NCBI GenBank assembly: GCA_044340485.1
Contig: JBIITN010000011.1
Coordinates: 1-59,037, forward strand
Source: UBA2093 sp044340485
GTDB taxonomy: Bacteria; Actinomycetota; Acidimicrobiia; Acidimicrobiales; Ilumatobacteraceae
Direction of reading: 5' to 3'
Length of the DNA stretch: 59,037 nt
The notes beneath the pieces are model-generated. The model did not search any database, had not been told where the DNA came from, and was given only the letters and a program-made list of their open reading frames with translations. This document shows positions 17,050-25,969 of the stretch, in pieces. A program made the position numbers and the translations under genes. Each line of letters begins with the position of its first letter. Position 1 is the stretch's first letter.

Positions 17050-17856
17050 TTAATTACTGCTTGGCGAATGCCAGAGGCTCTGCAGTTCTGCTCCACGTAC
17101 ATCGTTTCGCTTTACTCGTGCAAGAACACACTGTTGCCCACGAGATGTGACATCAATGTTGTTCATTTCATCACCGACATGAAATGCGCGTAGCACCACC
17201 GGTGCCACCGTGCCCCGAGAATCCATCCGTTCCACAAGTTCTTGCCCGGGATAACACCCTTTTGAAAAACTCACCGCGACGGCAAGCACTCCCGTTGCTG
17301 CTGGAATGTCGCCCGACTGAATGTCGACCCCCATCCGTGGCCATCCGGCGTCAACGCGACATGTATCAATCGTGACTGCATCTACATGTTCACCGACCTG
17401 TGGCAACTCATCATCAAGTGCAATGACATCGGCGGCATCTGGATCATTCCACCATGGACGAGATATAACAAGAGAGCCAACCACCGAAGACGTAGTCATT
17501 GCCCATGCATCGTGCCCACGAACAGCACGCACCTTCTTGCTGCTCAGAACCATCGATACTTTCGCGCGCAATACAAATTTCGACAATCTGGCAATGACGA
17601 TTTCTCCGTAGCCATGTTCGACATCGAGCGTGACGAGATCCTCGTCGTGACGCACCACTCTCACCAATGCCACGACATGGCCGGCCGGTTCGAGCAACAA
17701 ACTATGAACGGTCTCGCCTATCGAGATTGTGTTGATGTCGTTTGCCAACTGCGAATGCAAAAAAGTGAGCGCATCGGCACCGGAGACATCAATAACATCA
17801 CGTTCAAGGTCTGCCCATAAAAGAGTTGAAGCAGGCGATGCAGCGTCAGTGCTCAT
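17050..17856 (-). CDS. ygfZ: YgfZ/GcvT-like folate-binding protein
   Basis: 268 aa. The signature KGCYPGQELVERMDSRG (K-G-C-Y-x-G-Q-E) identifies the YgfZ family, which binds tetrahydrofolate and supports assembly or repair of certain Fe-S enzymes. The N-terminal VIDVSGADALTFLHSQLANDI and the repeated beta segments match the GcvT fold. The ATG at 17856 overlaps the trpE stop by 4 nt (ATGA), so translational coupling to trpE is likely; upstream in-frame codons are not needed. Two client-type Fe-S proteins occur in the window (aconitase, GltD), but no direct link is shown. Confidence 0.9.
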   Translation of the reverse strand: MSTDAASPASTLLWADLERDVIDVSGADALTFLHSQLANDINTISIGETVHSLLLEPAGHVVALVRVVRHDEDLVTLDVEHGYGEIVIARLSKFVLRAKVSMVLSSKKVRAVRGHDAWAMTTSSVVGSLVISRPWWNDPDAADVIALDDELPQVGEHVDAVTIDTCRVDAGWPRMGVDIQSGDIPAATGVLAVAVSFSKGCYPGQELVERMDSRGTVAPVVLRAFHVGDEMNNIDVTSRGQQCVLARVKRNDVRGAELQSLWHSPSSN

Positions 17857-19397
17857 GCTGTGGTTCCGGCCTGTGCGCGACGAGCGGTCATGCGCCGAGC
17901 AGCAGGAACGGTTGCCAACAAGGCTCGTGCTTTGTTGTGACACTCGAGATCTTCATCTTCTGGAACGCTGTCGGCCACGATTCCGGCACCTGCTTGCAAA
18001 CTCACGCGAGATGGTGTCACAAACATGGTGCGAATGGCGATAGCGGTATCGAGATTGCCGGCAAAGTCGACGTATCCCACAACACCCGCATACGGTCCGC
18101 GCTTTATAGGTTCAAGTTCGTCGATGATTTCCATTGCTCTCACCTTGGGAGCTCCACTCACTGTTCCCGCAGGCAATGTCGCACGCAAGACATCGATGGG
18201 ACTTAATCCATCAACAAGATCGCCCGTCACTTGCGACGTGAGATGCATGACGTGGCTATAGCGCTCGAGGGTCATTAATTCATCAACATGCACCGTTCCA
18301 AATTTGGCAACACGCCCGACATCGTTGCGCGCAAGATCGACCAACATGATGTGCTCAGCAACCTCTTTAGGGTGTTCCCGTAATTCGGCAGCGAGTTTTC
18401 GATCATGTTCATCTGTTCGTCCACGTTTGCGCGTGCCCGCAATGGGACGTGAGATCACAGTGCCATTCATCACTTTCACCATCGGCTCGGGTGAACCCCC
18501 CACAATGGTGAGCTCTGGCTGTCGCACAAAATACATGTACGGGCTGGGATTGACCTGACGCAGTACCCGATACACATCAAATGGATCTGCTTGCAGATCA
18601 ATGTCGAAACGTTGAGATAACACCACTTGAAAGATGTCGCCAGCTTTCACGTATTCCTTCGCCACTTCGACAGCACGCTGATACATGCCATCGGGCATGG
18701 ACGATTTCATCTCGGGCAACTGATCGTCGGCTGATGGTGGTTCCACCGCCACATATGCAAGAGGGCGCGATAAGTCTGCAACACCTTCGTGTACTCTGGA
18801 AATTGCCGCATCGTAGGCGGCGCGTAATTCGTCGTTGCTCATTCCGGCGACAAGAACGCTCTCCAACATGTACACGCGCTGACGCCAGTGATCAAAGGCT
18901 GCGAGAGAACCGATAATGCTTATGGATGCATCGGGTAGTTGTCTGTCATCAAATGGGGTGTGCACCAAGTGTTCCACCTCTCGGATGACGTCATAGCCGA
19001 GATAGCCCATAAGTCCACCTTGCAACGGTGGCAATTCTTCAAGCACCGGTGCCCGATACATCTCAAGAAGTGCATCCATTGCCGCCAAAATTCCACGATC
19101 ACGTGGCACTGATTCTGGAACATCACCAGCTGTCGTGATGACGCCATTGCGAATAGTGAGAGTTCCACGTGGACGACGACCAACAAATGAAAACCGACTC
19201 CACCTCTCGCCGTGTTCAACCGACTCCAGCAAAAACCCATCGCCCTCGCCCACTAACTTCGCAAAAGCCGCAACGGGAGTTTCTAAATCAGCGAGCATTT
19301 CTGTCCATACGGGAACCACGGTGTATTCACGCGCTAAACGCTCAAACTCTTCAAACGAAGGTTTGATCGTGGTGTGAAGCGATGTTTGTGCGGTCAA
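17853..19397 (-). CDS. trpE: Anthranilate synthase component I
   Basis: 514 aa, normal length. It converts chorismate to anthranilate with the TrpG glutaminase (not in this window). The N-terminal LLES motif (GFLLESVEHGERWSRF) is the tryptophan feedback-binding element, suggesting allosteric inhibition is kept. The C-terminal catalytic domain shows SPEPMVKV, RPIAGTRKRG, EHIMLVDLARND and GTVSGAPKVRAMEIID. It overlaps hisI by 4 nt and ygfZ by 4 nt, so histidine and tryptophan genes are in one transcriptional run. No trp leader or attenuator can stand in front of it because it is coupled to hisI. Confidence 0.95.
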   Translation of the reverse strand: MTAQTSLHTTIKPSFEEFERLAREYTVVPVWTEMLADLETPVAAFAKLVGEGDGFLLESVEHGERWSRFSFVGRRPRGTLTIRNGVITTAGDVPESVPRDRGILAAMDALLEMYRAPVLEELPPLQGGLMGYLGYDVIREVEHLVHTPFDDRQLPDASISIIGSLAAFDHWRQRVYMLESVLVAGMSNDELRAAYDAAISRVHEGVADLSRPLAYVAVEPPSADDQLPEMKSSMPDGMYQRAVEVAKEYVKAGDIFQVVLSQRFDIDLQADPFDVYRVLRQVNPSPYMYFVRQPELTIVGGSPEPMVKVMNGTVISRPIAGTRKRGRTDEHDRKLAAELREHPKEVAEHIMLVDLARNDVGRVAKFGTVHVDELMTLERYSHVMHLTSQVTGDLVDGLSPIDVLRATLPAGTVSGAPKVRAMEIIDELEPIKRGPYAGVVGYVDFAGNLDTAIAIRTMFVTPSRVSLQAGAGIVADSVPEDEDLECHNKARALLATVPAARRMTARRAQAGTTA

Positions 19398-19756
19398 GAC
19401 TGATCACCAAATGCTCGGAAGAAACAGGTGAATTCTCCGGTGTGGCACGCGCCGGCACCCTCTTGCTCAACAATAAAAAGCAGTGTGTCGCCGTCGCAGT
19501 CGTAATACGCCTCACGAACAAATTGTCGATCGCCACTGGTATCACCCTTGCGCCACAACTCCTGACGACTGCGACTCCAATACACCATGCGACCCTGTTC
19601 AAAAGTCATCGCGAGCGACTCGGCATTCATCCATGCCATCATCAACACCTGGCCGGTCTTCACACATTGTGCGATAGCAGGCACAAGGCCATCGTTGTTG
19701 TATTTCACAGCGGCTAGTTCATCTGGTGACGCGTTGATAATTTTTCCTGACTCCAT
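19394..19756 (-). CDS. hisI: Phosphoribosyl-AMP cyclohydrolase
   Basis: 120 aa, monofunctional, with no HisE domain fused. It hydrolyses the adenine ring of PR-AMP, the third step of histidine synthesis. Motifs: VLMMAWMNAESL, GRMVYWSRSRQELWRKG and the metal-binding Cys set in DCDGD and GACHTGEFTCFF. The ATG overlaps the preceding GroES-like stop by one nt (TAATG) and the 3' end overlaps trpE by 4 nt, so it is tightly coupled on both sides. Confidence 0.95.
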   Translation of the reverse strand: MESGKIINASPDELAAVKYNNDGLVPAIAQCVKTGQVLMMAWMNAESLAMTFEQGRMVYWSRSRQELWRKGDTSGDRQFVREAYYDCDGDTLLFIVEQEGAGACHTGEFTCFFRAFGDQS

Positions 19757-20091
19757 TAGAGATACAACCCCGTACTTGCTTCGAGATGCGAGGCAGCCAC
19801 TGCGTGAATGTCGCGCTCACGCAACATGATGAAATCTTCCCCGCCCACTTCAACCTCATAGCGATCCTCTGGGCTGAATAGCACTTGATCTCCGGGTTCG
19901 GCCGCACGCACATTTGCCCCACGGGCTACCACCTCTGCCCACACGAGACGCTTGCTGATTTGCGCTGTCGCAGGAATGAGAATGCCTCCCGTGGTACGAC
20001 GCTCGCCGTCACCCTGGGGGATGCGTACCAGCAATCGGTCGTTCAACATTTGAATAGGGAGCTTGTCGCCAGCGGCATTCACGCATGGCAC
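19756..20091 (-). CDS. GroES-like co-chaperonin-fold protein within the his run
   Basis: About 111 aa from GTG 20091; an internal ATG at 20049 (MLNDRLLVRI) is an equally good start and gives 97 aa, the usual Cpn10 length. Cpn10 features are present: LNDRLLVRIPQ, the mobile-loop-like TTGGILIPATAQ, WAEVVARG, GDQVLFSPEDRYEVEVGG and the terminal LRERDIHAV. Canonical GroES caps GroEL, but no groEL is nearby, and the mobile loop and roof sequence deviate. It lies between hisF (33 nt) and hisI (1-nt overlap). Whether it serves GroEL, a specific client or something else is unknown. Confidence 0.8.
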   Translation of the reverse strand: MPCVNAAGDKLPIQMLNDRLLVRIPQGDGERRTTGGILIPATAQISKRLVWAEVVARGANVRAAEPGDQVLFSPEDRYEVEVGGEDFIMLRERDIHAVAASHLEASTGLYL

Positions 20092-20124
20092 GGTACCGCC
20101 ATTCCCCTACGGTCTGAAACTGAT

Positions 20125-20931
20125 TTATGACAGGTGGGCGGGTCGCACGCGAATTCCACGTGCTGTGAGCACTTCTTTTGCCTGCGCGATGGTGAAGTCA
20201 CCAAAATGGAAAATACTTGCCGCGAGCACCCCACTTGCACCACCTTCGAGGACTCCATCAGCAAGATGATCGAGAGTACCGACGCCACCACTTGCAATAA
20301 CAGGAACACCAACGTGAGATGACACGGCCCGAGTTAACGCGATGTCAAAACCATCACGTGTGCCGTCACGATCCATCGACGTCAACAAGATTTCACCAGC
20401 ACCTTTTTCAACCGCCGCGACCGCCCATTCAATGGCATCGATTTCTGTTCGTGTACGACCACCATGCAGATACACCTTCCACGACGATGATGCTTCATCG
20501 CGCTTGGCATCTATTGCACAGATCACACACTGTGCCCCGAATTCGGCGGCGATATCAGAAATGAGTTCTGGACGTTCCACTGCGGAAGTATTCACGCTTA
20601 CTTTGTCAGCTCCTGCTCGCAGCAATGCTCGTGCATGTGATAACTCACGAATACCGCCGCCAACGGTGAACGGAATGAACACTTCCTCGGCAGTCCGAGC
20701 AACAACATCAAGCATGGTGTCACGACCATCAGACGACGCGGTGATGTCGAGAAACACCAATTCGTCGGCGCCTTGTTCGTCGTAACGTGCTGCGAGTTCA
20801 ACAGGATCACCAGCATCACGAAGATCTACGAAGTTGACACCTTTTACGACACGGCCATTGGTGACATCAAGACACGGAATGACTCGTGCCACAACGTCGC
20901 CCGTAGTCATACCCATGGAATTGTTACTCAT
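20125..20931 (-). CDS. hisF: Imidazole glycerol phosphate synthase, cyclase subunit
   Basis: 268 aa (beta/alpha)8 barrel. RVIPCLDVTNGRVVKG contains the catalytic Asp, ADELVFLDITAS and the phosphate-binding VGGGIRE and VIASGGVG loops are clear, and the second catalytic Asp is in TSMDRDGTRDGFD. With HisH it converts PRFAR and ammonia to IGP and AICAR. It overlaps hisA by 4 nt. The start may be either of two ATGs within the first 7 codons. Confidence 0.96.
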   Translation of the reverse strand: MSNNSMGMTTGDVVARVIPCLDVTNGRVVKGVNFVDLRDAGDPVELAARYDEQGADELVFLDITASSDGRDTMLDVVARTAEEVFIPFTVGGGIRELSHARALLRAGADKVSVNTSAVERPELISDIAAEFGAQCVICAIDAKRDEASSSWKVYLHGGRTRTEIDAIEWAVAAVEKGAGEILLTSMDRDGTRDGFDIALTRAVSSHVGVPVIASGGVGTLDHLADGVLEGGASGVLAASIFHFGDFTIAQAKEVLTARGIRVRPAHLS

Positions 20932-21641
20932 GACAACACCTCGACAGCCTCGCGTACAGTGAAGCGATGTTCGTAAATTGCTTTACCGGCGATGACTCCG
21001 CCAAGCCCCGTAATGGATGCCAACGCACGCACATCATCAAGCGAGCCAACACCACCACTTGCAATTACCGGAATAGACGTGCTCGCTACTGCTCGGCGCA
21101 GACCTTCGACGTCGGGTCCTTCCAACATGCCATCACGCGAGATGTCGGTGACCACAAATACTGCAGCACGTGGGAAGAGCAACAACATTTCATCAAGTGA
21201 CTTCCCCGACTGCTCGGTCCATCCGTGAACGGCGACGTCGCCATTTCGGTGATCAAGACCAACAGCAACGTCTACGACATCTGCTACGTCATTTACAAGG
21301 TCTGGCTGTGCAACTGCAGCAGATCCCATCACCACACGGGACACACCAAGGTCGAGCAATTGCTGCGCGTCGGCTGTGCTGCGCACACCGCCACCTACTT
21401 GTAACCGCGCTGTGTCAGAAAGCGCTGAGGCAACGCGGGCAATGACGGGTCGATTCGTGGGTTCACCTGTTTTTGCCGCATCAAGATCCACCATGTGTAC
21501 CCAGCGAGCACCTTGGTCAACAAACGATTGAGCGACTGCAACGGGATCATCCCCATAGATGGTCTCATCGTTGTAGTCACCCTGACGCAGACGCACCACG
21601 TGACCACCACGGAGGTCGATTGCGGGATACAAATCAATCAT
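20928..21641 (-). CDS. hisA: ProFAR isomerase HisA (possibly also PRA isomerase PriA)
   Basis: 237 aa. DLYPAIDLRGGHVVRLRQGDY opens the barrel with the catalytic Asp, followed by VQVGGGVRS, RVVMGSAAV, TDISRDGMLEGPD and VIASGGVG. Actinobacteria often have a bifunctional PriA that also serves tryptophan synthesis; trpE in the same run makes that plausible here but sequence alone does not settle it. ATG 21641 overlaps the hisH stop by 4 nt, so the long upstream in-frame extension is not used. Confidence 0.95.
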   Translation of the reverse strand: MIDLYPAIDLRGGHVVRLRQGDYNDETIYGDDPVAVAQSFVDQGARWVHMVDLDAAKTGEPTNRPVIARVASALSDTARLQVGGGVRSTADAQQLLDLGVSRVVMGSAAVAQPDLVNDVADVVDVAVGLDHRNGDVAVHGWTEQSGKSLDEMLLLFPRAAVFVVTDISRDGMLEGPDVEGLRRAVASTSIPVIASGGVGSLDDVRALASITGLGGVIAGKAIYEHRFTVREAVEVLS

Positions 21642-22264
21642 GACGCACGTACCTGTGTCACGAAGTTTTCCAATAAGTGCAAGCCAGCGACGGCTGACTT
21701 CTCGGGGTGAAACTGCGTTGCAAACACGTTGTCTTTCCGAAATGCCACGTTGAGATCTATGCCGTAATGAGTCGTTGCAACCACATGTGATGCATTGTGT
21801 GGGACGCCGTGCAACGAGTGCACAAAATACATCCATGGAGAATCACCAAGCCCACGAAACAATGGATCGTCACATGTAATTGTCAACTGGTTCCACTGCA
21901 TTTGCGGACGTGGCAATGAAGAAGGAATCCATTTCACTTCTCCTTCAATCACATCAAGCCCACTCACCTGCGGGCTTTCTTCACTTGAAGAAAACAACAT
22001 CTGCATGCCCACACAGATGCCAAGAAAAGGACGTCCGCTTTCGACAGCTGTGTGTACTACTTCTTCCAATTTGGCATCGCGCAACGCATCCATGCACGCT
22101 CCGAATGCGCCAACACCAGGTAGCACTACAGCATCGGCTGCGTGTGCTTCAGCGCCGGAGGTTGTGAGACGTGCATCGGCGCCCACGCGTTGTAACGCTT
22201 TTTGTGCTGAGCGTAAGTTTCCAATTCCGTAATCCAGAACCGCAATAAGCGGCTCAGACGTCAT
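21638..22264 (-). CDS. hisH: Imidazole glycerol phosphate synthase, glutaminase subunit
   Basis: 208 aa class I glutamine amidotransferase. The triad is visible: nucleophile Cys in FLGICVGMQMLF, and His/Glu in ATQFHPEKSAVAGL; the P-loop-like YGIGNLRS and PGVGAFGACMDALR match HisH. It supplies ammonia to HisF. Four-nt overlaps with hisB and hisA indicate translational coupling. Confidence 0.96.
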   Translation of the reverse strand: MTSEPLIAVLDYGIGNLRSAQKALQRVGADARLTTSGAEAHAADAVVLPGVGAFGACMDALRDAKLEEVVHTAVESGRPFLGICVGMQMLFSSSEESPQVSGLDVIEGEVKWIPSSLPRPQMQWNQLTITCDDPLFRGLGDSPWMYFVHSLHGVPHNASHVVATTHYGIDLNVAFRKDNVFATQFHPEKSAVAGLHLLENFVTQVRAS

Positions 22265-22863
22265 GAAAGAACGCCCTTGGTGGACGGCACACTCGACGAT
22301 TCGATGCGAACAGCATCGCGTAACGAACGTGCCAACCCTTTGAAAATTGCTTCAATGATGTGATGCACGTTGCGACCCGTGCGTAAGTTGACGTGCAGTG
22401 TGATGAGTGCAGACGTGGCAAAAGAGGCCACTGCGTGTTCGGCAAGTGATGGATCAAAAGCAGGGTTTCCAAGTGGCAAGCACTCTGGCAACTCAACGTT
22501 CCATTCCACAAAAGGTCGACCGCTGAGATCAAGGGCGATGTCGACTAAGGCTTCGTCGAGTGGATACGCGCCACTAGCAAATCGTCGAACGCCTGCTTTG
22601 TCGCCAAGTGCTTCGCGAAACGCTTCACCGAGTGCAATCGCTACGTCTTCCACGGTGTGGTGGGTGTCGATGTGTAGGTCACCTTTTGCGTGTACCTGTA
22701 GATCAAAACCGCCATGTCGAGCCAATTGATCGAGCATGTGGTCATAAAACGGAATCCCCGTTGAAACATCAGAAGTCCCCGAGCCATCAATATTGATGCT
22801 CACTTCAATGCTTGTTTCTTTAGTGGTACGTGATCGCGTGGCGGTCCTCGACATAGTCACCAT
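22261..22863 (-). CDS. hisB: Imidazoleglycerol-phosphate dehydratase
   Basis: 200 aa, monofunctional IGPD. The duplicated metal-binding motifs are clear: FYDHMLDQLARHGGFD...DTHHTVEDVAIALG in the first half and LAEHAVASFA...NVHHIIEAIFKGLARS in the second. There is no fused histidinol-phosphatase domain, so that step needs a separate enzyme. The start is ATG 22863 (another ATG at 22854). A 94-nt gap separates it from hisC, the largest in the his run, and could hold a secondary promoter. Confidence 0.96.
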   Translation of the reverse strand: MVTMSRTATRSRTTKETSIEVSINIDGSGTSDVSTGIPFYDHMLDQLARHGGFDLQVHAKGDLHIDTHHTVEDVAIALGEAFREALGDKAGVRRFASGAYPLDEALVDIALDLSGRPFVEWNVELPECLPLGNPAFDPSLAEHAVASFATSALITLHVNLRTGRNVHHIIEAIFKGLARSLRDAVRIESSSVPSTKGVLS

Positions 22864-22957
22864 TCTCGCCGCAATCTGTCCGTTTTCGACGCTTATTTAC
22901 CCCGTCGGAGCGAAAAAGTGCGAGGCGGGCACGTTTGCATGTGGTTGCTATGCGCCA

Positions 22958-24019
22958 TCACCCGAGGGCGCTCGACAAAGCATCCACGAAAGCGCTGTTT
23001 TCGTCTGGGGCTCCGACGGTGACGCGTAGGCAACCCTGCAGGCGCTGCCATGAACTGCAGTCGCGGACCAAGACACCCTTATCAAGAAGGCGCTGCCACA
23101 CCATGACGGCATCCACGTGTTGAGGGCGAAACAGAACAAAGTTCGCACCGCTTGGCCATGTGTCGACAGGAAGTGTTGCCAAATGAGCCACGATGCGTTC
23201 ACGCTCTGACACGATCCCCGCCACCCGTGCATCCATGTCGTCAACATATGCAAGCGCACACTCTCCGGCAATTTGTTTGAACGAGTCGAGATGATACGGC
23301 AGCACCACTGCCTCCATCTCTTCAACCATCCACGTGGGGGCTATGAGATATCCAAGTCGAAGTGCAGCAAGTGACCACGTCTTTGAAAATGTTCTACTCA
23401 CAGCGACGGCTCGATCTTCTGCCACAAGCTCTAACGCTGACCAGTCTGCAAACTCTGCGTACGCCTCATCGATCAGAACCACTCCTGGAGCAGTTTGCAC
23501 TACTTCGTTGACAATGTCTCGGTCTTCAATACGGCCAGTTGGGTTATTCGGTGAACAGAGAAATGTCACGTGCGGTGAATGAGTTGCAACTACACGACGA
23601 ACTTCGTTGAGATCCAGTGTGAAATTGTCACGTCGCTCACCGCTCACCACGGTGGCACCGGAAATGCGAGCGAGATGTGTGTGCAATTGATACGTGGGTT
23701 CAAACGTGGCAACAGTGCGTCCCGCACCGGCATACGTCAGTAGCAGTGTCTGTAGCACTTCGTTTGAACCGTTCGCTACAAAAACATTGCCGACTGACAC
23801 CCCATGACGTTCTGCGATTGCTGCGCGCAACTTGGTGGCGCTGCGATCGGGATAACGGCTCCATTGAATGTCTTGTAGCGCGGCCGTTACATCTTTCACC
23901 CATGCAGCGGGAGGATCGAAAGGTGATTCGTTGGTGTTGAGCCGAATTGGTACATCAACCTGTGGCGAGTGATATTTCGACATCACCTGTATGTCAGAAC
24001 GAGGGTCGATGCGAGCCAT
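22958..24019 (-). CDS. hisC: Histidinol-phosphate aminotransferase
   Basis: 353 aa PLP enzyme of the fold-I family. RLNTNESPFDPP near the N-terminus, FVANGSNEVLQ, FLCSPNNPTG, DEAYAEFA and the PLP-lysine region SRTFSKTWSLAALRLGY are all present. It transaminates imidazole acetol phosphate. It lies 10 nt after a small ORF and heads the his genes; hisD, hisG and hisE are not in the window. Confidence 0.95.
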   Translation of the reverse strand: MARIDPRSDIQVMSKYHSPQVDVPIRLNTNESPFDPPAAWVKDVTAALQDIQWSRYPDRSATKLRAAIAERHGVSVGNVFVANGSNEVLQTLLLTYAGAGRTVATFEPTYQLHTHLARISGATVVSGERRDNFTLDLNEVRRVVATHSPHVTFLCSPNNPTGRIEDRDIVNEVVQTAPGVVLIDEAYAEFADWSALELVAEDRAVAVSRTFSKTWSLAALRLGYLIAPTWMVEEMEAVVLPYHLDSFKQIAGECALAYVDDMDARVAGIVSERERIVAHLATLPVDTWPSGANFVLFRPQHVDAVMVWQRLLDKGVLVRDCSSWQRLQGCLRVTVGAPDENSAFVDALSSALG

Positions 24020-24029
24020 GTCGTCAAAC

Positions 24030-24239
24030 TTAGAGGGAACGGTTCTCGTTACGAGAGATCTTTTCTGCCCGAATGACTAGTCGATGCACTCCGAGAAGGC
24101 TTCGCTCTACCTCATACATGGCAGATGACAGGTCGGCGCTAAGGCCCGGAGTCGATTCGAGCAATCCGGTCAGACGTTGACGATGGCGTTCGATTGCTTC
24201 TGCTGCTGCTGCGAGTTCGGCTTGCACGGTCACGGACAT
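24030..24239 (-). CDS. Small helical protein between nth and hisC
   Basis: 69 aa, predicted to be mostly alpha-helical (ELAAAAEAIERHRQRLTGLLE...AMYEVERSLLGVHRLVIRAEK). It has no Cys, signal or membrane segment. It fits snugly with 10-nt gaps on both sides in the nth-hisC run, which supports it being real. I do not recognise the family. Confidence 0.65.
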   Translation of the reverse strand: MSVTVQAELAAAAEAIERHRQRLTGLLESTPGLSADLSSAMYEVERSLLGVHRLVIRAEKISRNENRSL

Positions 24240-24249
24240 GGCCTCGACG

Positions 24250-25032
24250 CTACTTCTTCTTCTTTGCTGCCGACTTCTTTGCTGTCGACTTCTTTACAGC
24301 TGCTTTCTTTGCGGGTGCTTTCTTTGCGGGTGTTTTCTTTGCTGGTGCTTTCTTGGCTGCACCTTGACGTGTCGGGAGAAGTGACGATGGACAAATGTCT
24401 TCAAGCTCACAGATTTCACATTTTGGTTTCCGTGCATCACACACACGACGCCCGTGCAGAATCAACCGCAAACTGAACTTGCCCCATTCCGGTGGCGGCA
24501 ATTGACCATTCAAATCCCGTTCCACTTTCACGGGATCTTCTTCCACTGTGAGACCAAGACGACGCGACAAGCGCCCAACGTGGGTATCAACAGCAAGACC
24601 GGGCAGGTCAAATACGACGCTTCGTAATACATTCCCAGTCTTGCGGCCAACTCCTGGCAACGTCACGAGGTCATCTAGATCAGATGGAACTTCACCGTTA
24701 AATCGTTCGACAACGTGTTGTGCCATTCCGATGAGATTTTTTGCTTTGTTTTGATAAAAGCCAGTTGACCTCACGATCTCTTCCACGTCTTGTGGATGCG
24801 CAATCGCGAGATCTTGTGGAGTTGGATACTTTGCAAACAAATTCGGTGTCACCATGTTGACACGAGCATCTGTACATTGCGCCGACAGAATCGTGGCTGC
24901 GAGCAATTCATACGGATTGGAATGGGTCAATTCACATTCGGCACCGGGATACAAAAGCGCCAATCTTCGCGCAACCTCTTCTGACTGCGCTTGTATTTTC
25001 GCCTGTGCTTTTGGTGTTCGGGGCTTTGCCAC
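24250..25032 (-). CDS. nth: Endonuclease III with Lys/Ala-rich C-terminal tail
   Basis: About 260 aa; the usual length is about 210-220. It is a bifunctional glycosylase/AP lyase for oxidised pyrimidines. The catalytic Lys is in LPGVGRKTGNVL, the Asp in VDTHVGRLSRRLG, and the 4Fe-4S ligands are spaced C-x6-C-x2-C-x5-C at CDARKPKCEICELEDIC. After the cluster there is an added tail of about 35 residues made of AKK/APAKK units, as in mycobacterial HupB. GTG 25032 is chosen, with TACCCT 6 nt upstream and no SD; an ATG at 25071 is an alternative. It is divergent from mshD. Confidence 0.92.
   Translation of the reverse strand: MAKPRTPKAQAKIQAQSEEVARRLALLYPGAECELTHSNPYELLAATILSAQCTDARVNMVTPNLFAKYPTPQDLAIAHPQDVEEIVRSTGFYQNKAKNLIGMAQHVVERFNGEVPSDLDDLVTLPGVGRKTGNVLRSVVFDLPGLAVDTHVGRLSRRLGLTVEEDPVKVERDLNGQLPPPEWGKFSLRLILHGRRVCDARKPKCEICELEDICPSSLLPTRQGAAKKAPAKKTPAKKAPAKKAAVKKSTAKKSAAKKKK
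24255..24360. repeat. 15-bp-period repeat coding for the Nth tail
   Basis: The plus-strand motif GGTGCTTTCTTTGCG recurs with 15-bp period and small changes, encoding (P)AKK(A/T)-type pentapeptides in the Nth tail. Confidence 0.75.
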
Positions 25033-25081
25033 GGCGTGAGGGTACCCTTTGTTTGTGCATTCGCTCGACATCAAACGACAA

Positions 25082-25969
25082 ATGAGCAATCAAGACATCA
25101 ATGAGGTATCGCACTTACTCACCGATGCCGAACGTGCAGACGGTGCTGCACCACTGAGCGACCACATGTGGCTCGACTTGCGCGAAGGTGGACGCCCTGG
25201 TTTTGCCGGACTCGTGGCCCGCGAACCTGGGCACGACCATCTCGTTGCCTATTGCCAACTGTCGCGCGGAAACGATTCCTGGGCGATTGAAATAGTCGTA
25301 CATCCCCATCATCGCTACGACATGGCCGCAATTGGTCCGGAACTGATGTACGCAGCACTCGACATCGTCCGTGAAGAAGGTGGTGGGCATGTTCATTGGT
25401 GGGTATTTGAACCATCGCAGCTTCATCACAACATCGCCACAGAAGTCGGCCTTGCTGCCGGTCGCTCTCTCTTGCAACTTCGTCGTCCCCTACCGCTTGA
25501 ACCACACCTCATCGAACGCATCGCAGACTTTGCGACCTGCCGCTTTCGTCCCGGCCTCGACGACGACGAATGGCTTGCAGTAAATAACGCTGCATTTGCA
25601 TCACACCCAGAACAAGGTAACTGGACCCACGAGACCTTGGCAGCGAGGCTCACGGCGCCGTGGTTTGACCCCGATGGATTCTTGCTACATCACGTTGACG
25701 ATCAACTCGCCGGATTTTGTTGGATGAAAGTGCACGACAAACCCAAAGAACGCATCGGTGAGATCTACGTCATTGCGGTGAGTCCGTCCTTCCAAGGTCG
25801 CGAACTTGGTGCGCGTCTCGCTATTGCCGGACTCACTCATTGCGCAAACATCGGTTGCAATGTCGGAATGCTGTACGTCGACGCCGACAACACACCAGCA
25901 CGTAAAATGTATGAGAACCTCGGTTTTGTTACCCACCAACAAGACCGCGCATTTGTCGGAGACATATGA
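25082..25969 (+). CDS. mshD: Mycothiol synthase (two-GNAT acetyltransferase)
   Basis: About 295 aa with two GNAT-like halves. The N-terminal half has ADGAAPLSDHMWLDLREGG and the C-terminal half FRPGLDDDEWLAVNNAAFASHPEQG, EIYVIAVSPSFQGRELGARL and LYVDADNTPARKMYENLGF (acetyl-CoA loop and terminal motif), all typical of MshD. It acetylates desacetylmycothiol, the last step of synthesis of the main actinobacterial thiol. The ATG at 25082 matches the family start. The stop overlaps the rlmN start (ATGA), so the two are coupled. Confidence 0.88.
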   Translation: MSNQDINEVSHLLTDAERADGAAPLSDHMWLDLREGGRPGFAGLVAREPGHDHLVAYCQLSRGNDSWAIEIVVHPHHRYDMAAIGPELMYAALDIVREEGGGHVHWWVFEPSQLHHNIATEVGLAAGRSLLQLRRPLPLEPHLIERIADFATCRFRPGLDDDEWLAVNNAAFASHPEQGNWTHETLAARLTAPWFDPDGFLLHHVDDQLAGFCWMKVHDKPKERIGEIYVIAVSPSFQGRELGARLAIAGLTHCANIGCNVGMLYVDADNTPARKMYENLGFVTHQQDRAFVGDI

